DNA from: Pseudomonadota bacterium | GTDB taxonomy: Bacteria; Pseudomonadota; Gammaproteobacteria; Steroidobacterales; Steroidobacteraceae | Length of the DNA stretch: 64,000 nucleotides | Direction of reading: 5' to 3' | Assembly (NCBI GenBank): GCA_016720075.1 | Contig: JADJXW010000006.1 | Coordinates: 12,501-76,500, forward strand | Shown: piece after piece, positions 9,156-18,344 of the stretch | Layout: each line of letters starts with the position of its first letter | Numbering within the stretch: position 1 is the first letter of the stretch | The notes under the pieces: model-generated | Told to the model about the DNA's origin: nothing | Database searches by the model: none | The model's input: the letters and a program-made list of their open reading frames with translations, nothing else | Program-made: the position numbers and the translations under genes

Positions 9156-11402
9156 TCACTGGAATTCGTATGACGCCGTCACTTCGAAGGTGCGCGGACG
9201 ACCCGGCACGTAGTGGCCGCGGTACAGCGTCTCGGCGTAGTGTTTGTTCGCGAGGTTGGTCAGGTTGAACTTCAGTGCCAACTGTCCGGCCTCGTATTCC
9301 ACCATCGCATCGGTGGTGATGTAGCGGGGCGCGCGGATGGGGGAACCGGCGGCGAGGCCTGCCGGCACGTCGCTGCTGCGCGCGTTGATGCCACCGCCGA
9401 TTCGCCAGTGCTGCGCCAGTTGCCAGGTGGCCCAGATCGTGCCGCTGTGGCGCGGCGTGAGCCCGGGCCGCGAACCCACGACTTCGGTGCCGGGCGCGCC
9501 GGATGATTCATCCACTTCGGCTTCGGGGATGAAGGCATAGGAAGCGTAGATCTCCAGCCGCTCGCCGATCCGCCCGGCGAAGTCGATGTCGGCGCCGGCC
9601 ACGTGCCGCTTGCCAGACAGCACATAGTTGCAGGCGTTCACGGTGTCCGCGTCGCGATTGCGCTCGTTGTACTTGGTGCTGTGGAACACCGAGAAGCGCG
9701 AGGCGAAGTGGCCATCGTAGCTGTCGAGCTTGGCGCCGAATTCGAAGTTCCGGCTCGATTCGGGCGCGACGTCGGCGGTGCCGGCATCGTACTGGTAGGT
9801 GTCGCCCGAAGTGTTGAACGACGTGCCATAGGACAGGTGCCACGAGGCGACGTGGTTCGGCTGGTACAGCAGGCCCACGCGCTTGCTGAGCAGCGAGTCG
9901 GAGCGCGACAGGCGCGTGGCCGGGGTCACGGCGCATACATTGGTTGGCGGCGCGGCGACGGAGATGTTGCGGTAGCTGCCGTCGAAGCGGTCCCAGCGCA
10001 GGCCTCCCAGCAGTTTCCAGCGGGAATTGAGCTGCATCAGATCCTGGGCATACACGCCCAGCGCCTGGGCGTGGAAGTTGCGGTTGGCCGCCAGCAGCCG
10101 TTGGGATTCGTCGACACGCGCGCCGTCGTCCGGTGTGCCGACACTCGTGCGCGCCTTGGTGAGCACCACGCCCGCTGGCAACGTGGCGCCGAAATTCTCG
10201 AACAGTTCGTTGGCGCCGTCGATGCCCGCCAGGATGTTGTGCGCGCGACCGAGCCACTGGTGCGTGCCGCTGTAGTCGCTCTGCACGTACTGGGTATTCA
10301 TGTTCATGATCTTCAACTGGGTGCCGCGCGTCAGCGCCGTGGCGTTGCTGAAGGTGTCGGTGGTGACCGCCTGGCCATCGGGCTGCAGTGCGGCGGCCGC
10401 GAAGCGGATGGCGCTTGCCCGCTGGTCGCGCTCATAGCGCGCCACCCGCACCGCGGTGCGCAGCGTTGCGCCATCGCCCAGCTGCCGCAGGTACACCACG
10501 TTGCCCTGGGTGGTTTCGCCTTCGAGCTGGTCGCTCGCCATGCCGTAGTAGTTCTCCGGCGGGGTATCCCACAGGTAGTTGCCGCCGTTGCCCGCGCCAG
10601 GGGTGAGCCAGGGCAGGCCGTAGTGGATGCCGTTGTCGTTGTGCAGATGGAAGAGGCTGACCGTGACGTCGTTGTCGCTGCCGATGCCGAACCGCAGCGC
10701 GGGCGCCACGCCGTACTTGTCCACGCCATAGCCGTAGCCGTCGGAGTGATTGAACATGCCGTTCAGGCGCAGCGCGATGCTGTCCGTCAGCGCGAAGTTC
10801 AGGTCCGAGAGCACTCGGATGTTCTTGCCGCTGCCGCCGGTGAGCGCGAATTCGCGGAAGTTGCGCAGGCTGGGCTGCTTGGTCACCTGGTTCACCGCGC
10901 CGCCGGTCGAGCCGCGGCCGAACAGCATCGAGGCCGAGCCTCGCAGCACTTCCAGGCGATCCCAGTTGAAGCTGTCGCGATCGTAGAAGGCCGGATCGCG
11001 CATGCCGTCGATGAAGATGTCACCCGAAGCCTGCAGCGAGAAGCCCCGCAGGCGGATGTCTTCCTCACCGCCCTCGGCGGCCAGGAACGCGACACCGCCG
11101 GTCTGCTTCAGCGATTCCTTCAGCGTGGTGAGGTTGCGGTCGTCGAGCAGTTTCTCGGTGACCACCGTGATGGACTGGGGTATGTCCCGCAGCTCCTGGA
11201 CGCCCTTGCCGATGGAGGAGGTGGTGGTGCGCAGGTTGTCCTTGCCTGCGTCCTCCACTTCGCCGGCCACCTGGATGGCGGACATGGACTGCTCCGCCGG
11301 CGGCCCGTCGGGACGAGGCTCCTGTGCCAGGGCAGTGGACGCCGCGGCAGATATAAGGAGTGCCACCGTATGCGCGATGCTGCGTTGCGGAAGATTCGTC
11401 AT
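9156..11402 (-). CDS. TonB-dependent siderophore receptor
   Basis: This 748-residue receptor has a signal peptide ending near ALAQ, then a plug domain with IPQSITVVTEKLLDDRNLTTL, IRLRGFSLQASGDIFIDGMRD and RLEVLRGSASMLFGRGSTGGAVNQVTKQP. That is the pattern of TIGR01783 siderophore receptors of the Fiu/CatA-like catecholate branch. The barrel ends in FEVTASYEFQ. It should import a ferric siderophore. The start at 11402 is supported by gagg 7 nt upstream; the frame extends to a TTG at 11414. It leads an operon with the DUF1513 and PepSY genes and diverges from tonB across about 100 bp. Confidence 0.93.
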   Translation of the reverse strand: MTNLPQRSIAHTVALLISAAASTALAQEPRPDGPPAEQSMSAIQVAGEVEDAGKDNLRTTTSSIGKGVQELRDIPQSITVVTEKLLDDRNLTTLKESLKQTGGVAFLAAEGGEEDIRLRGFSLQASGDIFIDGMRDPAFYDRDSFNWDRLEVLRGSASMLFGRGSTGGAVNQVTKQPSLRNFREFALTGGSGKNIRVLSDLNFALTDSIALRLNGMFNHSDGYGYGVDKYGVAPALRFGIGSDNDVTVSLFHLHNDNGIHYGLPWLTPGAGNGGNYLWDTPPENYYGMASDQLEGETTQGNVVYLRQLGDGATLRTAVRVARYERDQRASAIRFAAAALQPDGQAVTTDTFSNATALTRGTQLKIMNMNTQYVQSDYSGTHQWLGRAHNILAGIDGANELFENFGATLPAGVVLTKARTSVGTPDDGARVDESQRLLAANRNFHAQALGVYAQDLMQLNSRWKLLGGLRWDRFDGSYRNISVAAPPTNVCAVTPATRLSRSDSLLSKRVGLLYQPNHVASWHLSYGTSFNTSGDTYQYDAGTADVAPESSRNFEFGAKLDSYDGHFASRFSVFHSTKYNERNRDADTVNACNYVLSGKRHVAGADIDFAGRIGERLEIYASYAFIPEAEVDESSGAPGTEVVGSRPGLTPRHSGTIWATWQLAQHWRIGGGINARSSDVPAGLAAGSPIRAPRYITTDAMVEYEAGQLALKFNLTNLANKHYAETLYRGHYVPGRPRTFEVTASYEFQ

Positions 11403-11445
11403 GGAGCGCCTCAACTCGACTGGATTGTCCCTTTCGAGCCATCCT

Positions 11446-11470
11446 AATACGAGTCATTCGCATTCGCAAT
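11446..11470. promoter_or_regulatory. Possible Fur-type operator between receptor and tonB
   Basis: The divergent intergenic region (11403-11505) holds an AT-richer stretch with alternating hexamers resembling degenerate Fur boxes (gcgaatgactcgtatt on the minus strand). The genes on both sides are typical Fur targets. The match to the Fur consensus is weak and the site is proposed mainly from context. Confidence 0.3.
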
Positions 11471-11505
11471 TGCATCTAGAGAGGCAGTTATCTATCATCC
11501 TGCCC

Positions 11506-12156
11506 ATGTACGGCAGGTTGGCGATTCATCGGGGCCCGGCTTTCCGGGCCTCACGCGGCACCGCCCTGGTGGCCATAGGGGTGCTGCACGCAGGGCTGCT
11601 GGCGCTGGCCCTCCACCAAAGGGTGCTTCGAGCCGAGGCCCCGCCGGCAATGGTATCCATCAGCCTGCTGACGCCAGAGCGCGCGGCGACGCCGAGGGTT
11701 CCATCGACGCCGACCCCGCGGTTCGAGATGCCGACCGATGTCCTGCTGCCGCCGCCCGAGGTCGCATGGGATGACAGCGAAGCGGCGCCCCCGACCGCCA
11801 TCACCGCTTCATACGAGACGGCCACGCCCCAGATCGCGCCGCAACCCATCGCAGTCGAAACCAGCGCCCCGGTGCAGATCTCCGAGGCGCGATACCTGCG
11901 CGCTCCCGTGCTGCGTTACCCGCCGGCAGCGTTGGCGGCGCGCCGCGAGGGGTCAGTGGGGCTGCGTGTGCTGGTGGCGGAGGACGGGCACGTGATCGAG
12001 GTGATCGTCGAGCGATCCAGCGGCTTCGCCCCCTTCGACGAAGCGGCGTGCAGTGCCATACGAGCAGCGCTGTTCAAGCCCTACACCGTCAATGGCCAGC
12101 CGCGGACCGTGCTGGTCCGCATTCCGATCGACTTCACGCTGAAGCGTCGCGGCTAG
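11506..12156 (+). CDS. tonB: Energy transducer TonB
   Basis: This 216-residue TonB-type protein has an N-terminal membrane anchor (about 16-38), a Pro-rich periplasmic linker (about 60-125), and a C-terminal TonB domain (about 135-213). The domain has APVLRYPPAALAARREGSVGLRVLVAEDGHVIEVIVERSSGFAPFDEAAC..A and ends with a VRIPIDFTL strand. It should couple the proton motive force, through ExbBD encoded elsewhere, to outer-membrane receptors. Only this ATG gives a sensible anchor, although no strong ribosome-binding site precedes it. The upstream in-frame extension overlaps the divergent receptor gene and is rejected. Confidence 0.9.
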   Translation: MYGRLAIHRGPAFRASRGTALVAIGVLHAGLLALALHQRVLRAEAPPAMVSISLLTPERAATPRVPSTPTPRFEMPTDVLLPPPEVAWDDSEAAPPTAITASYETATPQIAPQPIAVETSAPVQISEARYLRAPVLRYPPAALAARREGSVGLRVLVAEDGHVIEVIVERSSGFAPFDEAACSAIRAALFKPYTVNGQPRTVLVRIPIDFTLKRRG

Positions 12157-12176
12157 GGTCTCTTCCCGACGGTCGA

Positions 12177-12371
12177 CTATTGCCGCAGCGGACAGGTGCG
12201 GATGCCGAGCACCGCATACAGCGGGCAATAGCCGATCAGGCCGGTAAGCAGTGGCACCGCGCCCAGCCAGGCCCACGGGCTTTTCGGGCCCACGAACACC
12301 ATGCTCAGCACCGCGATGCCGACGACGACGCGAATGACCCGATCAACGGTGCCTTCATTGACGATGCTCAT
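12177..12371 (-). CDS. YgaP-like small membrane protein (DUF2892)
   Basis: This 64-residue protein has an N-terminal NEGTVDRVIRVVVGIAVL segment, a second hydrophobic helix (WAWLGAVPLLTGLIGYCPLYAVLGI) and a final CPLRQ, matching the two-helix DUF2892 family found alone or attached to rhodanese domains (YgaP). The conserved GYCPLY..LGI.TC motif is intact, including both Cys. The role may be thiol or sulfur related, but this is not established. It lies downstream of a Crp/Fnr regulator on the same strand, a common pairing for this family. Confidence 0.85.
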   Translation of the reverse strand: MSIVNEGTVDRVIRVVVGIAVLSMVFVGPKSPWAWLGAVPLLTGLIGYCPLYAVLGIRTCPLRQ

Positions 12372-12449
12372 GACTGCTTTCTCCTTGGTGGGGGAAGTCC
12401 CCGGATGGAAGCAGTGTGCGTCCCGGTGTCCAGCCCGTCAGTGACTGAG

Positions 12450-13121
12450 TCACCGGGCGCTGGAAAGCCGCTCGAGCTCCACAGGCGCCAGCACTTCGAT
12501 CTGGCCGCGACCGAGATGCAGCCAGCCCTGCGCCTCGAAGCGCTTCAGGTGCCGCGAGACCACTTCCCGCGCCGTTCCCAGTTCCACGGCCAGATCCTGG
12601 TGAGTCATCGAGGCCAGCGCCCCGCGGCGCAATGCTGCCAGCAGGCATGCGGCCAGGCGCGCATCGACGGGCGCGAACATCACTTCGTCCATGCGCCGGA
12701 TCACGTCGGCAAGACGCTGCGAGAAACTCTGGAAAACGAATCGGCAGAAATCAGGTGACCGCTCCACGGCCGCCTGGAACGCGCCGCGATCAATGGCAAG
12801 GGCCGTTACAGGCGTCTCCGTCCAGGCTTCGGCGGGGTAGTCCTCGCCGCTCAGCAGGCAGGCGGTTGTCAGGATGCAGGAATTCCCGCTGATCACCCGA
12901 TACAGCGTGACTTCGCGGCCGGTGGCGCCGGTGAGCTGCACGCGGATGGATCCGGCCGTTGCGAGCAGGTAGCGACCGCAGGGCGCGCCCGCGCGGAACA
13001 CCCATGAATCCACCGGCAGCGTGATGCGCTGGGCGCTGGCGAGCATCTGGCGCACGCTGTCATCGCTGCTGTGGGCCAGCGCCGGGAAGCTCTGCCTCCA
13101 GTCCTGGCCGGGATCAATCAC
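12450..13121 (-). CDS. Crp/Fnr family transcriptional regulator
   Basis: This 223-residue protein has a cyclic-nucleotide-binding-type beta-roll (about 15-125; CGRYLLATAGSIRV, GREVTLYRVISGNSCILTTACLL) followed by a helix-turn-helix of Crp type (about 150-212; MTHQDLAVELGTAREVVSRHLKRFEAQGWL). The 4-Cys N-terminal pattern of a classical Fnr iron-sulfur cluster is absent, although several Cys occur in the sensor domain. It starts with GTG at 13121, and its ribosome-binding site aggaag overlaps the kup stop codon, so translation is probably coupled. The downstream DUF2892 gene may be its target. Confidence 0.9.
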   Translation of the reverse strand: MIDPGQDWRQSFPALAHSSDDSVRQMLASAQRITLPVDSWVFRAGAPCGRYLLATAGSIRVQLTGATGREVTLYRVISGNSCILTTACLLSGEDYPAEAWTETPVTALAIDRGAFQAAVERSPDFCRFVFQSFSQRLADVIRRMDEVMFAPVDARLAACLLAALRRGALASMTHQDLAVELGTAREVVSRHLKRFEAQGWLHLGRGQIEVLAPVELERLSSAR

Positions 13122-13124
13122 TTC

Positions 13125-14987
13125 CTACAGCTCGATGTCCGTGGCCAGCACCATCACGCCATGCGTGGGCATGCGGAAGAACTCCGCGGCCTGCGCGCTG
13201 CGCCGCTGCATGTACGCGAACAGCCGGAACCTGAGATCCGTGAGCAGGCCGGGCCGATGCCGTGCCCGCACCAGATGCCATCCCAGGAAGAAGGACACGT
13301 CGCGGTCGATGTCCTTGAGGCCCCGCTGGCGCGCGCTGCGCAGCGCTTCCATCACATCGGGGGTTTCCATGAAGCCGAAGCGCGCGCGCACCGCGTAGAC
13401 GTTCGGCTGCAGTGTTTCAACCCAGGCGCGCGGCCCAACGTAGCGCGGCGTGCGCGTGATCTCCAGGTTCAGCATCACGACCTGCTCGTGGCAGACGTGG
13501 TTGTGTTCCAGGTTGCGCAGCAGCGCCGTGGGAACATAGCCCGCGTTGCTCACCAGGAACACCGCGGTGCCGGGCACGCGCGCGGCGCCCTCCAGCAGCT
13601 TCGGCAGTTCCTCCAGCTTCACCGCGCGCCGCGCGAGTTCCGCGCGCAGCGTGGTACGGCCGTCGCGCCAGGTGATGAAGATGAAATACATCGCGGCGGC
13701 GATGGTCAGCGGCACCCAGCCGCCGTGCGGGATCTTCATGGCATTGCCGGCAACAAACGCCAGGTCGACCAGCAGGAATGCCCCGAACACCAGCGCAATC
13801 CGCACCGGCCCCCATTGCCAGTGCACCGCGGCGACCGCTGCGCCAAGCACGGTTGTCAGCAGCATGGTGCCCACCACCGAGGCGCCATACGCTGCCGCCA
13901 GTGCCGAGGAAGAGCCGAAGGCCACCACGAACAGCAGCACGGAAACCAGCATGAAGAAATTGACCGCGGGCACGTAGATCTGGCCGCGTGCCTGGGCGGA
14001 TGTCTGCAGGATCATCAGGCGCGGCAGCAGGTCGAGCTGCACTGCCTGGCGCGCCACCGAGAAGGCGCCCGAGATGGTTGCCTGCGAGGCGATGATGGTG
14101 GCGGCGGTCGCCAGCACGATGAGCAGCGGCAAGGCGCCTGCCGGCATCAGGGCATAGAAGGGGTGCTCCACGGGCTGTGTGGAGGTGAGCAGCAGTGCGC
14201 CCTGGCCGAAGTAGTTCAGCAGCAGGCCCGGCCAGACCACGGCGAACCAGGCGATCCGCACCGGGCGCCTGCCGAAATGACCCATGTCGGCGTACAGCGC
14301 TTCGCCGCCGGTCACCGCCAGGAACACCGAACCCAGGATGGTCAGCGCCAGCAGCGGATGCGTGGTGATGAGCGCCAGGCCGTAGAGCGGATTCGCGGCC
14401 ATCAACACCTGCGGCGCGATGACGATGTAGCGCACACCCAGCAGGCCGATGGTGAGGAACCACACCAGCATGATGGGCCCGAACATCAGCCCCACCTTGT
14501 CGGTGCCACGACGCTGGATGGCGAACAGTCCGATGATGATGCCGATGGTCACCGGCATCACGAACTGGTGAAGTTTCGGCCCGAGCAGTTCCAGGCCCTC
14601 GGCCGCGCTCAGCACCGAGATGGCCGGCGTGATCAGCGCATCGCAGAAGAACAGCGCCGTGCCCATCACGCCGATGGCCACCGCACGCCGAGACCACTTG
14701 CCCGCCTGCCCGGTCTTCTGCTGGATCAGCGCGACCAGCGACAGGATGCCGCCCTCGCCGGCATTGTCGGCGCGCAGCAGCAGCACCACGTACTTCAGGG
14801 AGACCAGGACCAGCAGGCTCCAGAAGATGAGAGACAGCACGCCGAGGATTTCAGGCGCGGATCCGGCGCGACCGCCTGCGGCCGCGAGTGATTCCTTGAA
14901 TGCGTAGAGTGGACTGGTGCCGATATCGCCGTAGACGATACCCAGGGCGCCGACGATGGTCGGCGCGAGACGCTGATTTTCCTGCAC
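13125..14987 (-). CDS. kup: KUP family potassium uptake transporter
   Basis: This 620-residue membrane protein matches the low-affinity K+/H+ symporter Kup in length and sequence: GALGIVYGDIGTSPLYAFKESL at the N terminus, EGGILSLVALIQ, GDALITPAISVLSAAEGLEL-like text (CDALITPAIS), DKVGLMFGPIMLVWF, GGEALYADMGHFGRRPVRIAWF and a cytoplasmic C-terminal domain (VPGTAVFLVSN...). About 12 TM helices are visible. The GTG at 14987 (gagga 6 nt upstream) gives the usual family length; the open frame to 15047 would add an Arg-rich tail of unlikely use. It heads a kup - crp/fnr - DUF2892 operon. Confidence 0.94.
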   Translation of the reverse strand: MQENQRLAPTIVGALGIVYGDIGTSPLYAFKESLAAAGGRAGSAPEILGVLSLIFWSLLVLVSLKYVVLLLRADNAGEGGILSLVALIQQKTGQAGKWSRRAVAIGVMGTALFFCDALITPAISVLSAAEGLELLGPKLHQFVMPVTIGIIIGLFAIQRRGTDKVGLMFGPIMLVWFLTIGLLGVRYIVIAPQVLMAANPLYGLALITTHPLLALTILGSVFLAVTGGEALYADMGHFGRRPVRIAWFAVVWPGLLLNYFGQGALLLTSTQPVEHPFYALMPAGALPLLIVLATAATIIASQATISGAFSVARQAVQLDLLPRLMILQTSAQARGQIYVPAVNFFMLVSVLLFVVAFGSSSALAAAYGASVVGTMLLTTVLGAAVAAVHWQWGPVRIALVFGAFLLVDLAFVAGNAMKIPHGGWVPLTIAAAMYFIFITWRDGRTTLRAELARRAVKLEELPKLLEGAARVPGTAVFLVSNAGYVPTALLRNLEHNHVCHEQVVMLNLEITRTPRYVGPRAWVETLQPNVYAVRARFGFMETPDVMEALRSARQRGLKDIDRDVSFFLGWHLVRARHRPGLLTDLRFRLFAYMQRRSAQAAEFFRMPTHGVMVLATDIEL

Positions 14988-15074
14988 GATTCCTCGACGC
15001 GTCACCGCGGGGTTGCACCGGCCAGGTTGCCGGCACCGCAGTGCCACCGCGGCATTATAGCGCCGCGGGATGCC

Positions 15075-16217
15075 TCAGAAGCCGCGCTCCAGATCCACCA
15101 CGTTCAGCAGTTGCTCGCCCGCAACATAGCGGCGAAGGTTGTCGACGGCAATGGTCCATCGAGCTTCCCCCGGGAGGTCGGAGCGCGCCGAGATATGCGG
15201 CGTGAACAGGATTCGCGGGGATTTCCACAGCGGATGATCCGGCGGCAGTGGCTCGGGCTCGACCACATCGAGTCCGGCGCCCGCGAGCCGACCCTCATTC
15301 AGTGCGGCCATCAGTGCATCGGTGACCACGCTGCCGCCGCGCGCGATGTTGATGAAGAACGCGGAGGGCTTGAGCACCGCGAAGAACTTCGCGTCGTACA
15401 GGTTGGTGGTTTCCCGGGTCAGCGGCACGGCGCTCACGATCACGTCTGCGGTGCGCGCCAATGCCAGCAATTCGTCCGGTTGTCCCACATGCTCGACGAA
15501 AGCCGGCTTGCCACTGCCGCCGACCCGCGTGGCGACGACGCGCATGCCAAGGCCGTGCGCGCGCCGCGCAACCTCGGTGCCGATGCCACCCAGGCCGGAT
15601 ACCAGCAGCGTCTTGCCTTCCAGCGACTGCATCGGCACGCGCGCCGCGCTCTCGCGGCTCCACACGGCGCGTGAGGTGTCGATGGCGAAACGGTCGAGGC
15701 CGTGCGCGAGCGCCAGCATCAGCGCGATCGCATGCTCGGCGATCACCGGTGAATCGATGCCGCGCATGTTGGTCATCATCAGCGTGCGCGCCTTGACGGC
15801 CGGCAGTTCCATGCAGTTCTCGACACCTGCAGACAGCGACGCCAACCAGCGCAGTTGCCGTGCGGCATTGATGATGCGGGGATCGCAGATCTCGGGGTTG
15901 TAGCCGATTATCACGTCTGCATCGACGACTGCCGTCATCGCTTCAGCGGGACTGTTCGCGATGACCAGCGGCGTGGCGCCGGCGGCGCGCCGGAATTCAT
16001 CGGGCCGGCTCCAGCGAAGGCCGAACTGCAGCAGCACGATCTTGCGTGGCGCGCGCCATGCCGGATGGTTTCTGGCCGGTTCGGCGCCTTGCTGGATTCC
16101 ATGCCGCGCAATGGCGGCAGCCACTTCGTCGGCAGCCGGCTGGGCGGCCGGAAGGGCGGGACAGTGGAGGATGGCGGAACCGACCGCCCCGAGCAGGACA
16201 AGGCGAAGCGTGTTCAT
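15075..16217 (-). CDS. D-2-hydroxyacid dehydrogenase family protein with signal peptide
   Basis: This 380-residue protein has a hydrophobic N-terminal signal (MNTLRLVLLGAVGSAILHCPALPAAQPA) followed by a complete D-isomer 2-hydroxyacid dehydrogenase: substrate-domain segments, a Rossmann motif GLGGIGTEVARRA, catalytic Arg in FFINIARGGSVV, Glu in GAGLDVVEPEPLPPDHPLW, and His in FTPHISARSD. The substrate is unknown. The predicted export of an NAD(P)-dependent enzyme is unusual, because free nicotinamide cofactors are scarce in the periplasm. No strong ribosome-binding site precedes 16217, so an internal start for a cytosolic form near residue 40-60 cannot be excluded. Confidence 0.85.
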   Translation of the reverse strand: MNTLRLVLLGAVGSAILHCPALPAAQPAADEVAAAIARHGIQQGAEPARNHPAWRAPRKIVLLQFGLRWSRPDEFRRAAGATPLVIANSPAEAMTAVVDADVIIGYNPEICDPRIINAARQLRWLASLSAGVENCMELPAVKARTLMMTNMRGIDSPVIAEHAIALMLALAHGLDRFAIDTSRAVWSRESAARVPMQSLEGKTLLVSGLGGIGTEVARRAHGLGMRVVATRVGGSGKPAFVEHVGQPDELLALARTADVIVSAVPLTRETTNLYDAKFFAVLKPSAFFINIARGGSVVTDALMAALNEGRLAGAGLDVVEPEPLPPDHPLWKSPRILFTPHISARSDLPGEARWTIAVDNLRRYVAGEQLLNVVDLERGF

Positions 16218-16319
16218 GGTGGCGCGAGTGTAGCGCAGCGCCTCATACGTCAGTACCCTTGCGTTCGGGGCTGGTTCTGCGCTCAACGAAAAACACCTGG
16301 CCCACAGACGGGGAAAATC

Positions 16320-18344
16320 ATGAAGTCACGAAATGTCCTGGTCCGTGCCTGCGCGTTCGCTTTGGCGTGTTGCATGGCAACGGCGGTCTTGTCGGCGCAA
16401 CCGGCCTCCGATGCCGAACGCCTGCTGGTCCGCGCCGAGCGCGCGCTGGATCTGAAGGACATCGAGCGACTGCAGCGCGCCTACGGCTACTACATCGACC
16501 ACTCCGACTGGGACAACGTAGTCGACCTGCTCACCGAGGACGCCACCGTCGAGTACGGGCAGTCGGGCATCTACGTGGGCAAGGCCTCGATCCGCGCGCT
16601 GCTGTACGGCATCGGTTACGGCCAGCGCGGACTGTTGCCGCAGCAGTTGCGTGAACACACCCAATTGCAGCCGGTGGTCACGCTGTCGCCGGATGGCCGG
16701 ACGGCCAAGGCGCGCTGGCGCGCGATCGTGCTGCTGGGCCAGTACAACCAGTACGGGCGCTGGCAGATCGGTCCCTACGAGAACGAGTACCGCAAGGAAA
16801 ACGGCCGCTGGAAGATCGCGAGCCTGCACTGGTACGAGACCTTCACCGTGCCTTTCCAGGATGGCTGGAAGGGCCGCATGGAGATGACCAATGTGGCGGA
16901 TCGCAAGATGCCGCCGCCGGACCGGCCGGTGAGTTTCAAATACGAGTCCTGGCCCGCCGTGCACCTGCCGCCCTATGGATTCGCGCATCCGGTGCGGCAG
17001 GCCGCGGCTTCGGCCTCGGCCGTCGAGCCGGCGCTGACGCCGAAGGGCAAGGCGTCGCCGCGGCAACTGGCCGCGCTGCAGCAGCGGGTGATGCGCCTGG
17101 AGGATGAGCGCGAGATCGAGATCCTGCAGCGCACGTATGGCTACTACGTGGACAAGAACCTGTGGACCGAGATCCCGCAGCTGTTCACCGAGGATGGCAC
17201 GCTGGAGATCGGCGGCCGCGGCGTGTTCGTCGGCCGCAAGCGCGTGCAGCAGTACGTGGAGTGGCTGGGTTTCCCGGTGCATGGCCGGCTCTACGACCAC
17301 ACCCAGATGCAGCCCATCGTGCATGTGTCGCCGGATGGCACCCAGGCCAAGGGCCGCTGGCGCGCGCTGATCTACGGCGGCGACTACGGCGCGGTTAGCA
17401 TGTTCGGCGACGCCATCTACGAGAACGAATACCGCAAGGTGAACGGCAAGTGGATGATCTCGAAGCTGCATGCCTGGTTCGTGTTCTACACCGACCTGGA
17501 GAAGGGCTGGGGCGTGCGCGCCTGGCCCAACTCGCGGCCCGAACGCACGCTGCCGCCGGACCGGCCGCCCACGCTGGTCTACGACATGTATCCCGGCACG
17601 ATCACCGCGCCGAAGCATTACGGGAACCCGGTGACCGGCGCGCCGGTGTATGCGGCCTCTAAGGCCGCGCCGCTCGCGGCCACCGACACGCTCGAAGGCC
17701 TCGCGACGCGGCTCGCGAGGATCGAGGATGCGCGCGCCATCGAATACCTGCAGAACGCCTACAGCTACTACGTCGATCGCTGGCAGTGGGATGACGCCGC
17801 GGACCTGTTCGCGAACGAGGGCACGATCGAGCTGGCGCAGCGCGGCGTGTATGTGGGCAAGCCGCGCGTGCGGCAGTTCCTGGAACTGTTCGGGCCGCAG
17901 GGGCTGCACCAGGGCGAGTTGTTCGACCATGCGCTGTACCAGCCTGTGGTGCATGTGGCGCCGGATGGCCTAACGGCGAAGGCGCGCGTGCGCGAGTTCA
18001 GCATGGAAGGGCGCTATGGCGTGGATGCGCAGATCGGCGGCGCCATCTACGAGAACGAATTCGTGAAGGAGGGCGGCGTGTGGAAAATCCGCTCGCTGCA
18101 CCAGTACACGACGTTCGTGGCGGATCTCACGCGCGGCTGGGCGCAGGGGCCGCGTCCCGCGGCGGGGGCCTCGACGGTGCTGCCGCCGGACCGGCCGCCT
18201 TCACTGCGCTACCAGTCGTACCCGATCTACACTCAGACGCCGATCCACTACCCGAATCCGGTCACGGGACTGCCCGTGACGATCCGCGCGGCGCAGGAAG
18301 GCGGTCAGCAGGAGGCGCTGACCGGCCTGGACCGCAAGCAGTAG
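16320..18344 (+). CDS. Secreted protein with three tandem SnoaL-like (NTF2-fold) domains
   Basis: This 674-residue exported protein (signal peptide to about residue 26, cleavage near LSA-Q) contains three copies of the same module, roughly residues 30-235, 255-450 and 460-655. Each copy has an LQR.YGYY.D...W....LF..DGT.E...RGVYVGK segment, a QP.VHV.PDG..AK.RWR segment, an ENEY.K..G.W.I..LH segment and a closing LPPDRPP.L.Y..YP motif followed by PxHYxNPVTG. Single SnoaL-like domains serve as small ligand-binding or cyclase folds; a tripled secreted version has no obvious assigned role. The start at 16320 follows ggggaaa. It is convergent with the lipoprotein gene, whose stop codon adjoins its own. 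Confidence 0.82.
   Translation: MKSRNVLVRACAFALACCMATAVLSAQPASDAERLLVRAERALDLKDIERLQRAYGYYIDHSDWDNVVDLLTEDATVEYGQSGIYVGKASIRALLYGIGYGQRGLLPQQLREHTQLQPVVTLSPDGRTAKARWRAIVLLGQYNQYGRWQIGPYENEYRKENGRWKIASLHWYETFTVPFQDGWKGRMEMTNVADRKMPPPDRPVSFKYESWPAVHLPPYGFAHPVRQAAASASAVEPALTPKGKASPRQLAALQQRVMRLEDEREIEILQRTYGYYVDKNLWTEIPQLFTEDGTLEIGGRGVFVGRKRVQQYVEWLGFPVHGRLYDHTQMQPIVHVSPDGTQAKGRWRALIYGGDYGAVSMFGDAIYENEYRKVNGKWMISKLHAWFVFYTDLEKGWGVRAWPNSRPERTLPPDRPPTLVYDMYPGTITAPKHYGNPVTGAPVYAASKAAPLAATDTLEGLATRLARIEDARAIEYLQNAYSYYVDRWQWDDAADLFANEGTIELAQRGVYVGKPRVRQFLELFGPQGLHQGELFDHALYQPVVHVAPDGLTAKARVREFSMEGRYGVDAQIGGAIYENEFVKEGGVWKIRSLHQYTTFVADLTRGWAQGPRPAAGASTVLPPDRPPSLRYQSYPIYTQTPIHYPNPVTGLPVTIRAAQEGGQQEALTGLDRKQ

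Noticed and set aside
9603..11447. 614-residue plus-strand open frame opposite the siderophore receptor
   Set aside because: It is an antisense shadow of a clear TonB receptor in GC-rich DNA, with low-complexity Val/Ala/Gln/Arg composition and no motif.
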